From positions 120,402 to 184,401 of the forward strand of contig CAZJHX010000002.1 in the NCBI GenBank assembly GCA_964545715.1: a stretch of DNA of 64,000 bases. The letters run 5' to 3'. Made by a program: the position numbers and the translations under genes. The notes beneath the pieces were generated by a model that saw nothing but the letters and a program-made list of their open reading frames with translations, made no database searches and was not told the origin of the DNA. Below, piece by piece: positions 25,597 through 34,192 of the stretch; the first letter of the stretch is position 1; every line of letters starts with the position of its first letter. This DNA is from CAZJHX01 sp964545715 (lineage in GTDB: Bacteria; Myxococcota_A; UBA9042; GCA-2863065).

Positions 25597-27042
25597 CTCG
25601 ATCGTGAACGTCGTCCCAGTCTCTGGCGCGCTGTCCACGGTCAGGTCGCCGTCTACGGAGGTCACGATCGTGTGGCAGATGCTCAAGCCGAGCCCCGTGC
25701 CGCTGCCCGGCTCCTTGGTCGTAAAGAACGGGTCGAAGATCTTCTTCTGAACGCCCGGCGGCATCCCCGGACCGTTGTCGTGTATACGGATCAGCACGCG
25801 ATCGCCCCGCTCCATGACGCTCAGCGTGATGCAGGGCTCTGCCACGTTCGCCATCGCGTCCGCCGCGTTCAGCATCAGGTTCAGCAGCACCTGGACCAGC
25901 CGCGCGTCCGCCAGACCGACCAGCCACCGCTTGCCGTCCGGGACCTCGTTTTTGATCGTGACGGTCTTGAAGCGCTTCTGAGGGTGCAATAGCTGGATGG
26001 TCGCCTCGATCACGCGCGACACCTCGCCCTCCTCGATCTGGATCGAGTCGGGGCGTGAGAAGTCGAGCAGGTCGCGGATGATCGCGCTGATGCGCTCTGT
26101 GGCCGCGATGCACTGCGCGACGTACTCCTCGCGCTGCTCAGGCGGGATATCCGAGCCCTTCAGCACCTCCAGATAGCCGAGTACGATCCCGATCGGGTTG
26201 CCGATCTCGTGTGCGACGCCCGCCGCCAGCTTGCCCACCGTCGCCAGCTTCTCGGAGCGCACCAGGCTGCTCTGTGCGCGCTCCAGCTGCTCGTTGATCA
26301 GCTTCAGCTCCGTGATCTGCCGATGGATGCGCTGGTCGTCCTCCTTGAGGTTCTGCGCCAGCTTGTTGAAGGAGTCCTGCAGCTCGTGCATCTCCCGCCC
26401 ACCGCTGTAGGCCGCACGCGCGTCCAGGTCTCCACCGTGCACCTTCTCGATGGCGCGCATCGTTCTCGAAAGCGGGCGCACGATCAGCTGAGTCAGCGCG
26501 GTATAGCCGATAATCGTGACCAGCACCGCCGCCAGGCTGGAGAACATCAGGATCAGCGAGCGCACCGCAAAGATCTTGGCTGTCATCCTGGAGGCGGTCC
26601 CGACGTAGACCAGTGTACCCAAACCGCCCAGCGCCTCTGTGGTCACCGGCGCGGTCGTGGCGAATGCGCGCGTGGCGCCGGCGCCGAACCAGCCCTGCTT
26701 CTCCTTGGCGCCGACCAGTGTGGCCAGGTCCTTGGCGTCCAGGCACCGGCCCAGCTCGGTCGAGCCATGGCCGTAGATCTGCCCGGACGCTGTGATCACC
26801 CCGATGCAGTCCCGCTCCAGCGACGCGCTCCACTCGGTCATGCGCCGCGTGAGGTCCGTGTCGTTTCGCGTCGTCAGCGCCAGGTCGCGCGAGATCACCT
26901 CGGCCATCCAGGTCGCCCGCTCCTCGTGCTGGGCGGCCAGCGTGTCGGCCAGCAGCGGCTCCGTCACCAGGTAGATCAGTCCCACGCCCACCAGCAGCAC
27001 CGAGATGACCGTGAGCAGAATCTGTGCGCGGGCGCCGATCAC
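25552..27042 (-). CDS. Membrane sensor histidine kinase, PilS-like
   Basis: The 496-residue kinase has membrane helices at about 9-28 and 163-188 enclosing a periplasmic sensor region of about 130 residues. A HAMP domain (about 186-240), a dimerisation helix with the phospho-acceptor H278 in GVAHEIGNPIG, and an ATPase domain (N box LMLNAADAM, G1 DNGPGMP, F FDPFFTTKEPGSGTGLGLS) follow. It starts with GTG overlapping the pilD stop as GTGA. It is the likely partner of the sigma-54 regulator that follows beyond the opposite-strand YkgJ gene. Classical PilS has six helices; this one has two. Confidence 0.88.
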   Translation of the reverse strand: MIGARAQILLTVISVLLVGVGLIYLVTEPLLADTLAAQHEERATWMAEVISRDLALTTRNDTDLTRRMTEWSASLERDCIGVITASGQIYGHGSTELGRCLDAKDLATLVGAKEKQGWFGAGATRAFATTAPVTTEALGGLGTLVYVGTASRMTAKIFAVRSLILMFSSLAAVLVTIIGYTALTQLIVRPLSRTMRAIEKVHGGDLDARAAYSGGREMHELQDSFNKLAQNLKEDDQRIHRQITELKLINEQLERAQSSLVRSEKLATVGKLAAGVAHEIGNPIGIVLGYLEVLKGSDIPPEQREEYVAQCIAATERISAIIRDLLDFSRPDSIQIEEGEVSRVIEATIQLLHPQKRFKTVTIKNEVPDGKRWLVGLADARLVQVLLNLMLNAADAMANVAEPCITLSVMERGDRVLIRIHDNGPGMPPGVQKKIFDPFFTTKEPGSGTGLGLSICHTIVTSVDGDLTVDSAPETGTTFTIELPPVDPDVTGEYKV

Positions 27043-27977
27043 GGCTTGAATACCAGCTGGTTGAACAGCTCCATCAGGTACGGCTCAAACACCAACCACT
27101 CCAGCGCGGCCAGCGCGATGAACGGGCCGAACGGGATGGCCATATAGCGGAAGCCCTCGTCCTCGTCGTCCTCCTCGTCCTCCGGTTCAGCGTCGTCGGG
27201 CGCTGCCTCGTCCGGCTCCTCGGGCTCATCGAACTCGTCCGGATGCGGCAGCGCTTGATCCAGCCCGGTCACCTTCGCCAGCACCGCGAACAGGATCCCC
27301 TGCAGTGCGCTGGCCACCAGCAGCCACAGCAAGCTGCGCCACCCCAAAAAGGCGCCGACCATCGCCATCAGCCGATAGTCCCCAAGCCCCATGCCCTCGC
27401 GCCCGGTCAACGCAAAGTAGCCGTACGTCACCATCAGCAGCGTGCCGCCGCCGATCAGCAGCCCCAGCAGGCTCTCCTCCAGGTTCACGCCCGTCACGTC
27501 CGGCACAAGCAGCGCCGTCGCCAATCCCAGCGCGATGCCCGGCAGGCTGAGCACGTCCGGGATGCGCATGGTGTCCATGTCGATCAGCGCGATGCACATC
27601 AGGTTGGCCACAAACGCGAACAGAAAGACCCATGCCGTCAGCAGGCGCGGCAGCTCCGCCGGGTCGCCGGTCGCCGGATGCGCCAGCTTCAGCCAGACGG
27701 CGGCCGCCAGGGCCGCAACGGCCGCTTCCACCAGCGGATAACGGATGGAAAACGGCGCCTTGCAGCTGAAGCAGCGCCCTCTGAGGATGACCCAGGAGAG
27801 GATCGGGATGTTGTGGTACCAGGGAATCGCCAGCTCGCAGCTACCGCACGCGGAGCCGGGCCGGACCACGCTGCGCCCCAGCGGCAGGCGATAGATCACG
27901 ACGTTTAGAAAGGACCCCCACAGCGCCCCGAAGGTGAAGGCCAGCACCGGCCAGAAGATATGGTCGCTGTGGATCAA
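27039..27977 (-). CDS. pilD: Prepilin peptidase/N-methyltransferase with acidic insertion
   Basis: PilD cleaves the leader of prepilins and methylates the new N-terminus in the inner membrane. The 312-residue protein has the four-Cys zinc site of the methylase domain (C44/C47 in CGSC, C69/C72 in CFSC). The peptidase aspartates sit in LIDMDTMRIPD (about 133-141) and GMGLGDYRLM (D200). About eight membrane helices are visible. An unusual highly acidic loop (about 246-275, rich in Asp/Glu/Pro) lies before the last helix. The start is TTG overlapping the stop of the upstream giant glycosyltransferase-like gene (TTGA), and its own stop overlaps the kinase start. Confidence 0.93.
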   Translation of the reverse strand: MIHSDHIFWPVLAFTFGALWGSFLNVVIYRLPLGRSVVRPGSACGSCELAIPWYHNIPILSWVILRGRCFSCKAPFSIRYPLVEAAVAALAAAVWLKLAHPATGDPAELPRLLTAWVFLFAFVANLMCIALIDMDTMRIPDVLSLPGIALGLATALLVPDVTGVNLEESLLGLLIGGGTLLMVTYGYFALTGREGMGLGDYRLMAMVGAFLGWRSLLWLLVASALQGILFAVLAKVTGLDQALPHPDEFDEPEEPDEAAPDDAEPEDEEDDEDEGFRYMAIPFGPFIALAALEWLVFEPYLMELFNQLVFKP

Positions 27978-30900
27978 CGCACCACGAACGAGCCGACCTT
28001 GGCCCGGTTGTCCTTGCCGCCGTACTTCACCAGCTTGTCGTTCCAGCTGGTGATCTCCAGTCGCTTGTCGCCCTGCGGGTTGAACAGCCCCATCCAGATG
28101 TCCGTCTCGCCGCTGGGCGCGCCGAAGGGCACCTCGTGCTCATACGAGTCCACAACGATGTCGCCCGGCAGCCAGTGGTCTGTTTGGAAGCACCCGATGC
28201 AGTGCTTGCCCTTGTCCTTGCCCAGGCTCACCGCAAGTGGCCAGTGGTCGCAGTGGATGCGGTGCCCCGTGCGGTCCAGGTGCATGAAGATCTTGTTGGA
28301 GCCCGCGATGTTCTTCACGGCTTTGAAGTACAGGTGGATCTGCAGCTTCTTGCCCTTGGAGACGGCATAGCTGTCCATGCTGTAGCCCAGCAGCTTGACG
28401 GAGTCCTTCCACTGAACGATGCCCGCCAGCGGCGACTTCTCCATCAGCCCGCGGACCTTGCCCGCCTTCACCAGGGCCAGGAACTGGGCGTCGGTCAGCG
28501 TGGCCTTGCGCAGCCAGTTGTGGTCCGTCTCCCCCTCCCGCAGCCGGCTGGTGGCCAGCAGAATGCGCGATGAGCGGTCGTCCAGCACGGCCAGGTGACG
28601 GCCGCCCAGCTTGCGGAACTCGTGGTTCAGGTCCGAGAACGACCCCTTGTCGGTGTACGCCGGCGCGTGATCGCCGACCTTGGGCAGCAAGAAGTAGATC
28701 CGCTCGCGGGCCATCGCAGTCGCGGCGTGCTCGACGGCGTCCGCCTGGTCGATCGTGTAGCGGTTGCGGGCGCTGACAAACGTGTCGAACGCCGGACCCT
28801 TGCGCTTCTGCTTGCGGGCCGCCAGTTTGGGGGGGGCCAGCGCGCCGGCCGGGTCGTAATACACGCGCGACGCCGTGTTGCCGGTGATCGGGTAGACCCA
28901 CTTCTCGCTGTCGATGAGCCTGGCGCCGGTCCACTGGTCGGGCGCCCAGTGCTTGTCGGGGTCCTCGATCCAGTGCTCGGTTCTGTCCGCGAAGCGGGCC
29001 ACGCCGGCATCTGACGCAAAGTCCCGCACCCCGTCATTGTCCGCATCGTTTTCGGGTGCAAAGCCCTTGGCGATCTGGAAGTCGAGCACGCTGCTGCCCG
29101 CGCGGCTCAGCGCCAGGACCTGGTCGCGCTCGCCGAAGAGGGCGCGCAGGGCCGTGGCGGTGTCTTTCACCTCGGGGATGTCCTTGGTGTAGAAGTTGCG
29201 GCTCGAGCCGGCGCCGGCGCCGATACCGTGCCGGAACAGCTTGCCGTCTGGGACCTCGCCGCCCTCCGCCGTGGCCACCGTCTCCAGGATGTGCTTCTGG
29301 GACACGTGAAAGCTGAGCGCGGTGACCAGCTTCTGGTTGTAGAAGAACGCAAAGCCCGCCACAGCGAGCGCCAGCGCCGGCACGAAGATTCGCGGCCGCT
29401 CCAACAGCTCCAAGGTGCGGTCGGGAGGCTGCCGGGTCCACTGGCTGAGCGCATTGACGAGGACGAGCAGGACGCCCGCCACACCGGCCAGGCCGATGAG
29501 CAGCGCCAGCCCGTGAGGCCGGGTGTCGGGGCGCAGCGCGGTGGCCAGCCTGACCATCGCGGCCAACGCAAACAGATAGCCGGCCGGCGCCACCAGGGAC
29601 GCTCGCTCCACGATGTCCGCCAGGCCCAGCCCCAGGCGCGTCACGACCAGCGCGGCCCACGCCGCGACGATTATCGCCGCCAGGAGCATGCCCTGACCGA
29701 TCGCTGCGCCGGTCCAGCTCGAGCTCATGCCCAGCACCCACGCCAGCACAATGGGCACCAGGTACGCCAGGCCGCCATACAGGGTTGTGGTGACCCCCTG
29801 CCGCATCAGCGCGCGCGTGCCGTGTCGTCGCGCGACATCGCCTGCCAGGGGATGGCGACTGAGCGCGGCGGCGATCAGCGGGGCCGCGACGATGGCCAGG
29901 CCGGCCGGACTGTTCGCGAAGCCCGTGATCGCCAGCCCGATCAGAGCAAGCACGATCGGGACCCACGCCTGTGGACGACCCAGCCGCGCCGCGAGCGCCC
30001 GTACCCTCGTGTGCCGGCGATTTGCCATGAGAAACAGCAGCCACCCGCCCACACCGGCCATCGCGACGACCAGCGCCAGCCACGGCAGTCGGCCTGCTAC
30101 CGACAACACGAAGACGCCGGCCAGGGCCAGCGCGGCCACCGCCAGTGTGTCCAGTGCGGCTCGGCGGTGACGCAGGCGCGCCAACAGGGGCGTGATTCGA
30201 GCCCGCAGCGCGATCACGACCAGCAGGGCGATCAGGGCCAGCAGCACCTGCGTGCGGCGGCTCTGATAGAAGAGATAGGGCAGGAACGGGGCGGCGCCAT
30301 CAGCCTGCACCGCGCTCTCCAGCTGCAGCCACTTGCGCGACATGCCCGAGATGACGATGGTCGCCCACGACAGTCCCGCAAGCGCCGTCACGCCGTACGC
30401 GACACCGATGCGCCGGGTCAGCGGCGTCCACAGCGCGTTCAGCCCGATCAGCGCGGCCAGCACGACCAGGACGTTGATCGCGAGGCCACGGTTGCGCGCC
30501 AGCAGTCCACCGAAGCGCTGGTTTTCCGGCAGCGCCAGATAGTCCATCAGGCCCAGGCCTGACTGAGGCAGCGCCTGCGCAATGCAGCCGATGAGCGTCC
30601 ACGCGGTCAGCCCGGTGAACACCAACAGGGCCACCTGCGGCGTCCGTGCATGACGCAGCGCGGACAGGAACGACTGGTCCGAGAACAGGACACCGCCGCG
30701 CTGTATCGCCGCGCCCACAACGGCGGCCCACGCCAGCATCGCCAGGATCCCCAGCTTGAACACCGGGCTGTCCGTCGTGGTCCAGGCCAGGATACCGTCG
30801 TCGTACGAGCCCAGGGTGGCAAGCAGGGTCAGCGCCAGCGCCAGCGTGCCGGTCACCAGGGCCCAGTGCAGCGTATAGAAGCTCGGCGTATCGCGGCGGA

Positions 30901-33900
30901 CGACTCTCGAGGCGCTCAGCGCGGCGACCAGCAGCGTAGCGGCGATGACGCCCAGCAGAGCGACGGTGGTGGTGAAATCGGCCGCGTACTCAGCGGGCAG
31001 CGCGCCGGGGAAGCCAAAGAAGATCAACGTGTTGTCGGCCAGAACCACAAGATGGAGCGCCGCCGTCGCACACAGCACGCCCAAGCAGGTCAGCAGGCGC
31101 GCGATGCGGTCGGTGCGGGCGCGGTGGGACAGCCACAGGCTCAGCGCCAGGCCGCCGATTACCGTCGGGCTGCCCAGGGTGGCGGCCATCAGCGCGCCGT
31201 CGGGCAAGGCGACCGCGACCGCGACTCCGATGAGGGCTCCGGCGCCCAGCAGCAGGCTGAGGACGGCGGTACGAGGGCTGCCGGCAACGGCGCGCGCGAT
31301 GCGGACGCAGCCGCGCCAGACGCGACCGGGCAGCGTGGCGGGGAGCAGGCGAAGGATCAGGGGCAGGCCGGTGAACAGCACGGCGGCCAGCACGAGCGGC
31401 AGCACGGCGGGTGACGGGCCGGGAGGCGGTGCCGCGCCGGAAAGGGAGACGGCGGCCCAGGCCATGGCCAGCATGAGCGAGGCGCCCGTCACCGCCCATC
31501 CGGTGAAGGTGCCGAAGCGCTTGGTCAGCCCGAGGATCCCGCCCAGCGCGATGCCCACACCTGCGATGGCCTTGACCACCGGGCCAACGCCCAGCACGAC
31601 CTCCAGCGAGTCGCTGTACAGGCCGGCCGCCGCACCCAGCGCGCCGGCGGCGAGCAGCAGGCCGATCCAGCGGGAGACAAAGCCGGTGAGCAGCCAGCCG
31701 CGCGCCCACTTCCAGCCCAGTCGGACGATCGGGGTGTGCCAGGCGGCCAGAATCAGCGCGGACGCCCCCGCCATGGTCAGCAGCGCCCAGCCCTCGGGTC
31801 GCCAATAGAAGACGCTGCGCACGTACAGCCGGTGGCTGAGCTCCAGCAGGTGGCCTGCGCGCGTGTTGAAAGCGGCCGCGATCTGAGATTCCAGCCCCAT
31901 CAGCAGCAGCCCGACCAGGCCGGCCAGCACGACGGTTACCGCGACAAAGAACGGCAGCGGGCGCGCAAAGAACGATACGACCAGTCGCGCGCGCGTCGCC
32001 AGCCTGGCCGCGTGCAGAAAAACCAGTCCGGCGACGGCCAGCATGGCGTATTTGACGATCGGCGGCAGCGTCATCGCCTCAGGGTAGCTGGACGCGGTCT
32101 CGGATCCGCCCAGCGGCGGGTCGATGGTCAGGTAGGTCGTCAGCGGCTCGGGGCTCTTTTTGGCGTTGCTGAGCAGCAGTCCGATCAAGATGGCGGCGGC
32201 CATGCCGACGACGGCGCCCAGCCCGGCGCCGCGGCCGACACGATGCAGCAGCAGTCCGACCGCTATCGCAATGGCGGGGATGGCGGGGTACACGAAGTGA
32301 TTGTTGTGCTTGAAGACGACCGACTGCACGACATACGGCACGAACACCCACATCAGGACCAAGATGGCCGGCCGGTCGGGTTTGTCGATCAACCCGACCA
32401 TGAGCAGGCCCAGGCCGAAGGGGACCAGCGCTGTCCACGGGGCGGCGCCGAAGCCGATCTGACGCAGCAAGATGTCGAAGTTGAGCCGGACGGTGCGGTC
32501 TTCGGGGCTGAGCGCCCAGTTGAACAGCGGGCTGTCCAGGCCGAAGTGGCTCCAGAAGGTCCAGCCGGTCTGGGTCGCAGTCAGGTACCAGGTCGCGCCC
32601 AGCGCTGTCGCCAACAGCAGCAGAGGCGTGAGCGCGGCGGCTCGGGTGTCGCGGGCCAGGAGCACGTAGCTGAAGGCCACGGCGGTCGGTACCAGTAAGC
32701 CGTAGACGCCCTGGCACAAGAACGCAGTGACGGCGCCCGTAGCCAGCATGGCCATGGCACCGGTGGTGGGTCGCTCGCGCTCCAGGCAGCGCAATATGCC
32801 GGCCATGATCAGGACCAGCGCCACGGTGAAGGAGATCTCGCCCGCGACGGAGCGCGCCTGCCCGAAGAACAGCGGGCTGGTCAGCAGCACGATCCCGACC
32901 AGCGTTGCAGCGGCGCCGCCCCAGATCGGCGAGACGGCGCGGAATGTGACCAGCAGCCCCAGGAGGCCCAGAAGGAACGCCGGCAGACGGCTGGCCAGCT
33001 CGCTGAACCCCAGCTGCTGAAACGACAACGCCATGAGCCAGTAATCCAGCGGGGGCGCGGACCAGCTGAAGCCGTCCCGCTTGAACTGCGCGCGCAGCCA
33101 GGGCGTGTCGAACTGGGCGTCGATGCGGGACTCGAAGTGGCTGACAGCGTCGGTGGCCGCGACCTCCGCGGTGCTCTCCGACGTGGCGAAGTCGTGAATC
33201 AGGGCGTCGTACGCGGCGCCGTGCGGAAACGTGACCAACTCTTCGGGCAGGCTGAACGCCGGGTGGGTCGGGTCCAGCAGCTGCTCGGTGATCTCGGCTG
33301 AGACCTGTCGCGTCATGCGCTGGTCCAGCTTGCGCTTTTCGGCCGCGCGCCAGAAGCCGTCGTCAAGGAAGCTCGTCCGCGGCGCCGGCGTCAGCCCGGT
33401 GAAGGGCGCGTAACCGGCGCGTGAGGCCCGCTTCAGCGTCTTGATCAGCTCCCGTCGAAATCCGCCGGGTTTGCCCCAGGTGCTGCCGACCAGCTCGCGG
33501 CCGCTGGCCTCCAGGCGGACCTCGGCGTACGTGTGTCGCAACAGCCCCGCCCACTCCTCTTCATTCGCGACGATGGCGCTCTCAGTCAGCAGGGGCTGCG
33601 CCAGCAGGATGGCCGTGCCCGGATTACGCGCCCGCACATGATCGAGCCACGCCATCAGCTGCTCGACCTGGGTGTGGGAGCCCGGGTCGCTGATCACCAG
33701 GGCCAGATCCACCACCACGATGTGAAAGACGTCTTTATCCAGCGATTTGTGCGCGCGCTCGAGCTCCTTGGAGACGGCGCGCTTGCCCTTGCCGCGCAGG
33801 GGGGCGTCCGGCGTGGCGACGACCAGGTTGTCCTGATAACGCAAGGTGAGCCAGCGGGCGATGGGGCCCAGAGGCTGATCGGAGGAGCGCTCCTCCACAA

Positions 33901-34105
33901 CCAGGACGCGGGGTGCGCCGGTCATCTGCCGCGCGATGTGGGCGCGGTCCATCTCCCACGGGTCCCACAGCCCGTGACTGCCCAGGCCCGGCAGGTTGAT
34001 TCCCAGCCACATGATGACGACGAGGGCGCCGCCGAAGACGGATGGCTGGGACGTCACCAGGTGTTTGAGGCGCTCGAGCAGGAGGCCTTTGTTCTTAACG
34101 GTCAT
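27974..34105 (-). CDS. Giant polytopic GT-C glycosyltransferase-like protein
   Basis: The 2043-residue protein begins at ATG 34105 and has about 35 predicted membrane helices. The N-terminal part resembles the GT39/GT83 (PMT/ArnT) GT-C fold: TM1 (about 24-40), then GLWDPWEMDRAHIARQM (45-61) with catalytic-type acids, and later SAPPLDYWLMAL (349-360) followed by ELASRLPAFLLG. In ordinary members these motifs lie in one short loop; here about 290 extra soluble residues (about 62-345) separate them. Roughly 20 more helices follow the catalytic core. A soluble C-terminal domain (about the last 250 residues, with VKLLGYSMDSYAVSKGKKLQ and HWLPGDIVVDSYE) resembles a tail found on some GT39-like proteins. 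Overlap with pilD suggests a link to pilin or surface glycosylation, which is inference. Confidence 0.8.
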   Translation of the reverse strand: MTVKNKGLLLERLKHLVTSQPSVFGGALVVIMWLGINLPGLGSHGLWDPWEMDRAHIARQMTGAPRVLVVEERSSDQPLGPIARWLTLRYQDNLVVATPDAPLRGKGKRAVSKELERAHKSLDKDVFHIVVVDLALVISDPGSHTQVEQLMAWLDHVRARNPGTAILLAQPLLTESAIVANEEEWAGLLRHTYAEVRLEASGRELVGSTWGKPGGFRRELIKTLKRASRAGYAPFTGLTPAPRTSFLDDGFWRAAEKRKLDQRMTRQVSAEITEQLLDPTHPAFSLPEELVTFPHGAAYDALIHDFATSESTAEVAATDAVSHFESRIDAQFDTPWLRAQFKRDGFSWSAPPLDYWLMALSFQQLGFSELASRLPAFLLGLLGLLVTFRAVSPIWGGAAATLVGIVLLTSPLFFGQARSVAGEISFTVALVLIMAGILRCLERERPTTGAMAMLATGAVTAFLCQGVYGLLVPTAVAFSYVLLARDTRAAALTPLLLLATALGATWYLTATQTGWTFWSHFGLDSPLFNWALSPEDRTVRLNFDILLRQIGFGAAPWTALVPFGLGLLMVGLIDKPDRPAILVLMWVFVPYVVQSVVFKHNNHFVYPAIPAIAIAVGLLLHRVGRGAGLGAVVGMAAAILIGLLLSNAKKSPEPLTTYLTIDPPLGGSETASSYPEAMTLPPIVKYAMLAVAGLVFLHAARLATRARLVVSFFARPLPFFVAVTVVLAGLVGLLLMGLESQIAAAFNTRAGHLLELSHRLYVRSVFYWRPEGWALLTMAGASALILAAWHTPIVRLGWKWARGWLLTGFVSRWIGLLLAAGALGAAAGLYSDSLEVVLGVGPVVKAIAGVGIALGGILGLTKRFGTFTGWAVTGASLMLAMAWAAVSLSGAAPPPGPSPAVLPLVLAAVLFTGLPLILRLLPATLPGRVWRGCVRIARAVAGSPRTAVLSLLLGAGALIGVAVAVALPDGALMAATLGSPTVIGGLALSLWLSHRARTDRIARLLTCLGVLCATAALHLVVLADNTLIFFGFPGALPAEYAADFTTTVALLGVIAATLLVAALSASRVVRRDTPSFYTLHWALVTGTLALALTLLATLGSYDDGILAWTTTDSPVFKLGILAMLAWAAVVGAAIQRGGVLFSDQSFLSALRHARTPQVALLVFTGLTAWTLIGCIAQALPQSGLGLMDYLALPENQRFGGLLARNRGLAINVLVVLAALIGLNALWTPLTRRIGVAYGVTALAGLSWATIVISGMSRKWLQLESAVQADGAAPFLPYLFYQSRRTQVLLALIALLVVIALRARITPLLARLRHRRAALDTLAVAALALAGVFVLSVAGRLPWLALVVAMAGVGGWLLFLMANRRHTRVRALAARLGRPQAWVPIVLALIGLAITGFANSPAGLAIVAAPLIAAALSRHPLAGDVARRHGTRALMRQGVTTTLYGGLAYLVPIVLAWVLGMSSSWTGAAIGQGMLLAAIIVAAWAALVVTRLGLGLADIVERASLVAPAGYLFALAAMVRLATALRPDTRPHGLALLIGLAGVAGVLLVLVNALSQWTRQPPDRTLELLERPRIFVPALALAVAGFAFFYNQKLVTALSFHVSQKHILETVATAEGGEVPDGKLFRHGIGAGAGSSRNFYTKDIPEVKDTATALRALFGERDQVLALSRAGSSVLDFQIAKGFAPENDADNDGVRDFASDAGVARFADRTEHWIEDPDKHWAPDQWTGARLIDSEKWVYPITGNTASRVYYDPAGALAPPKLAARKQKRKGPAFDTFVSARNRYTIDQADAVEHAATAMARERIYFLLPKVGDHAPAYTDKGSFSDLNHEFRKLGGRHLAVLDDRSSRILLATSRLREGETDHNWLRKATLTDAQFLALVKAGKVRGLMEKSPLAGIVQWKDSVKLLGYSMDSYAVSKGKKLQIHLYFKAVKNIAGSNKIFMHLDRTGHRIHCDHWPLAVSLGKDKGKHCIGCFQTDHWLPGDIVVDSYEHEVPFGAPSGETDIWMGLFNPQGDKRLEITSWNDKLVKYGGKDNRAKVGSFVVR

Positions 34106-34126
34106 GCTGGATTGGGAGCCGCGCAA

Positions 34127-34155
34127 AGCGCCGTAGCCTACCGCAAAACGGCGCT
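34127..34155. promoter_or_regulatory. Inverted repeat in divergent promoter region
   Basis: AGCGCCGT (34127-34134) and ACGGCGCT (34148-34155) form perfect 8-bp arms with a 13-base spacer, in the 87-base gap between two divergent genes. It could be an operator or an RNA hairpin; no T-run follows on either strand, so an intrinsic terminator is unlikely. Confidence 0.4.
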
Positions 34156-34183
34156 TGCCAAAAAGAAGCCCCTGGCCTACTTT
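34155..34183 (+). promoter_or_regulatory. Possible promoter of the DUF6178-type gene
   Basis: TTGCCA (34155-34160) is followed after 17 bases by TACTTT (34178-34183). The -10 matches consensus at only 3 positions, and the implied start point lies almost at the ATG at 34193, so the transcript would be nearly leaderless. Confidence 0.3.
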
Positions 34184-34192
34184 TCCGCGCCG

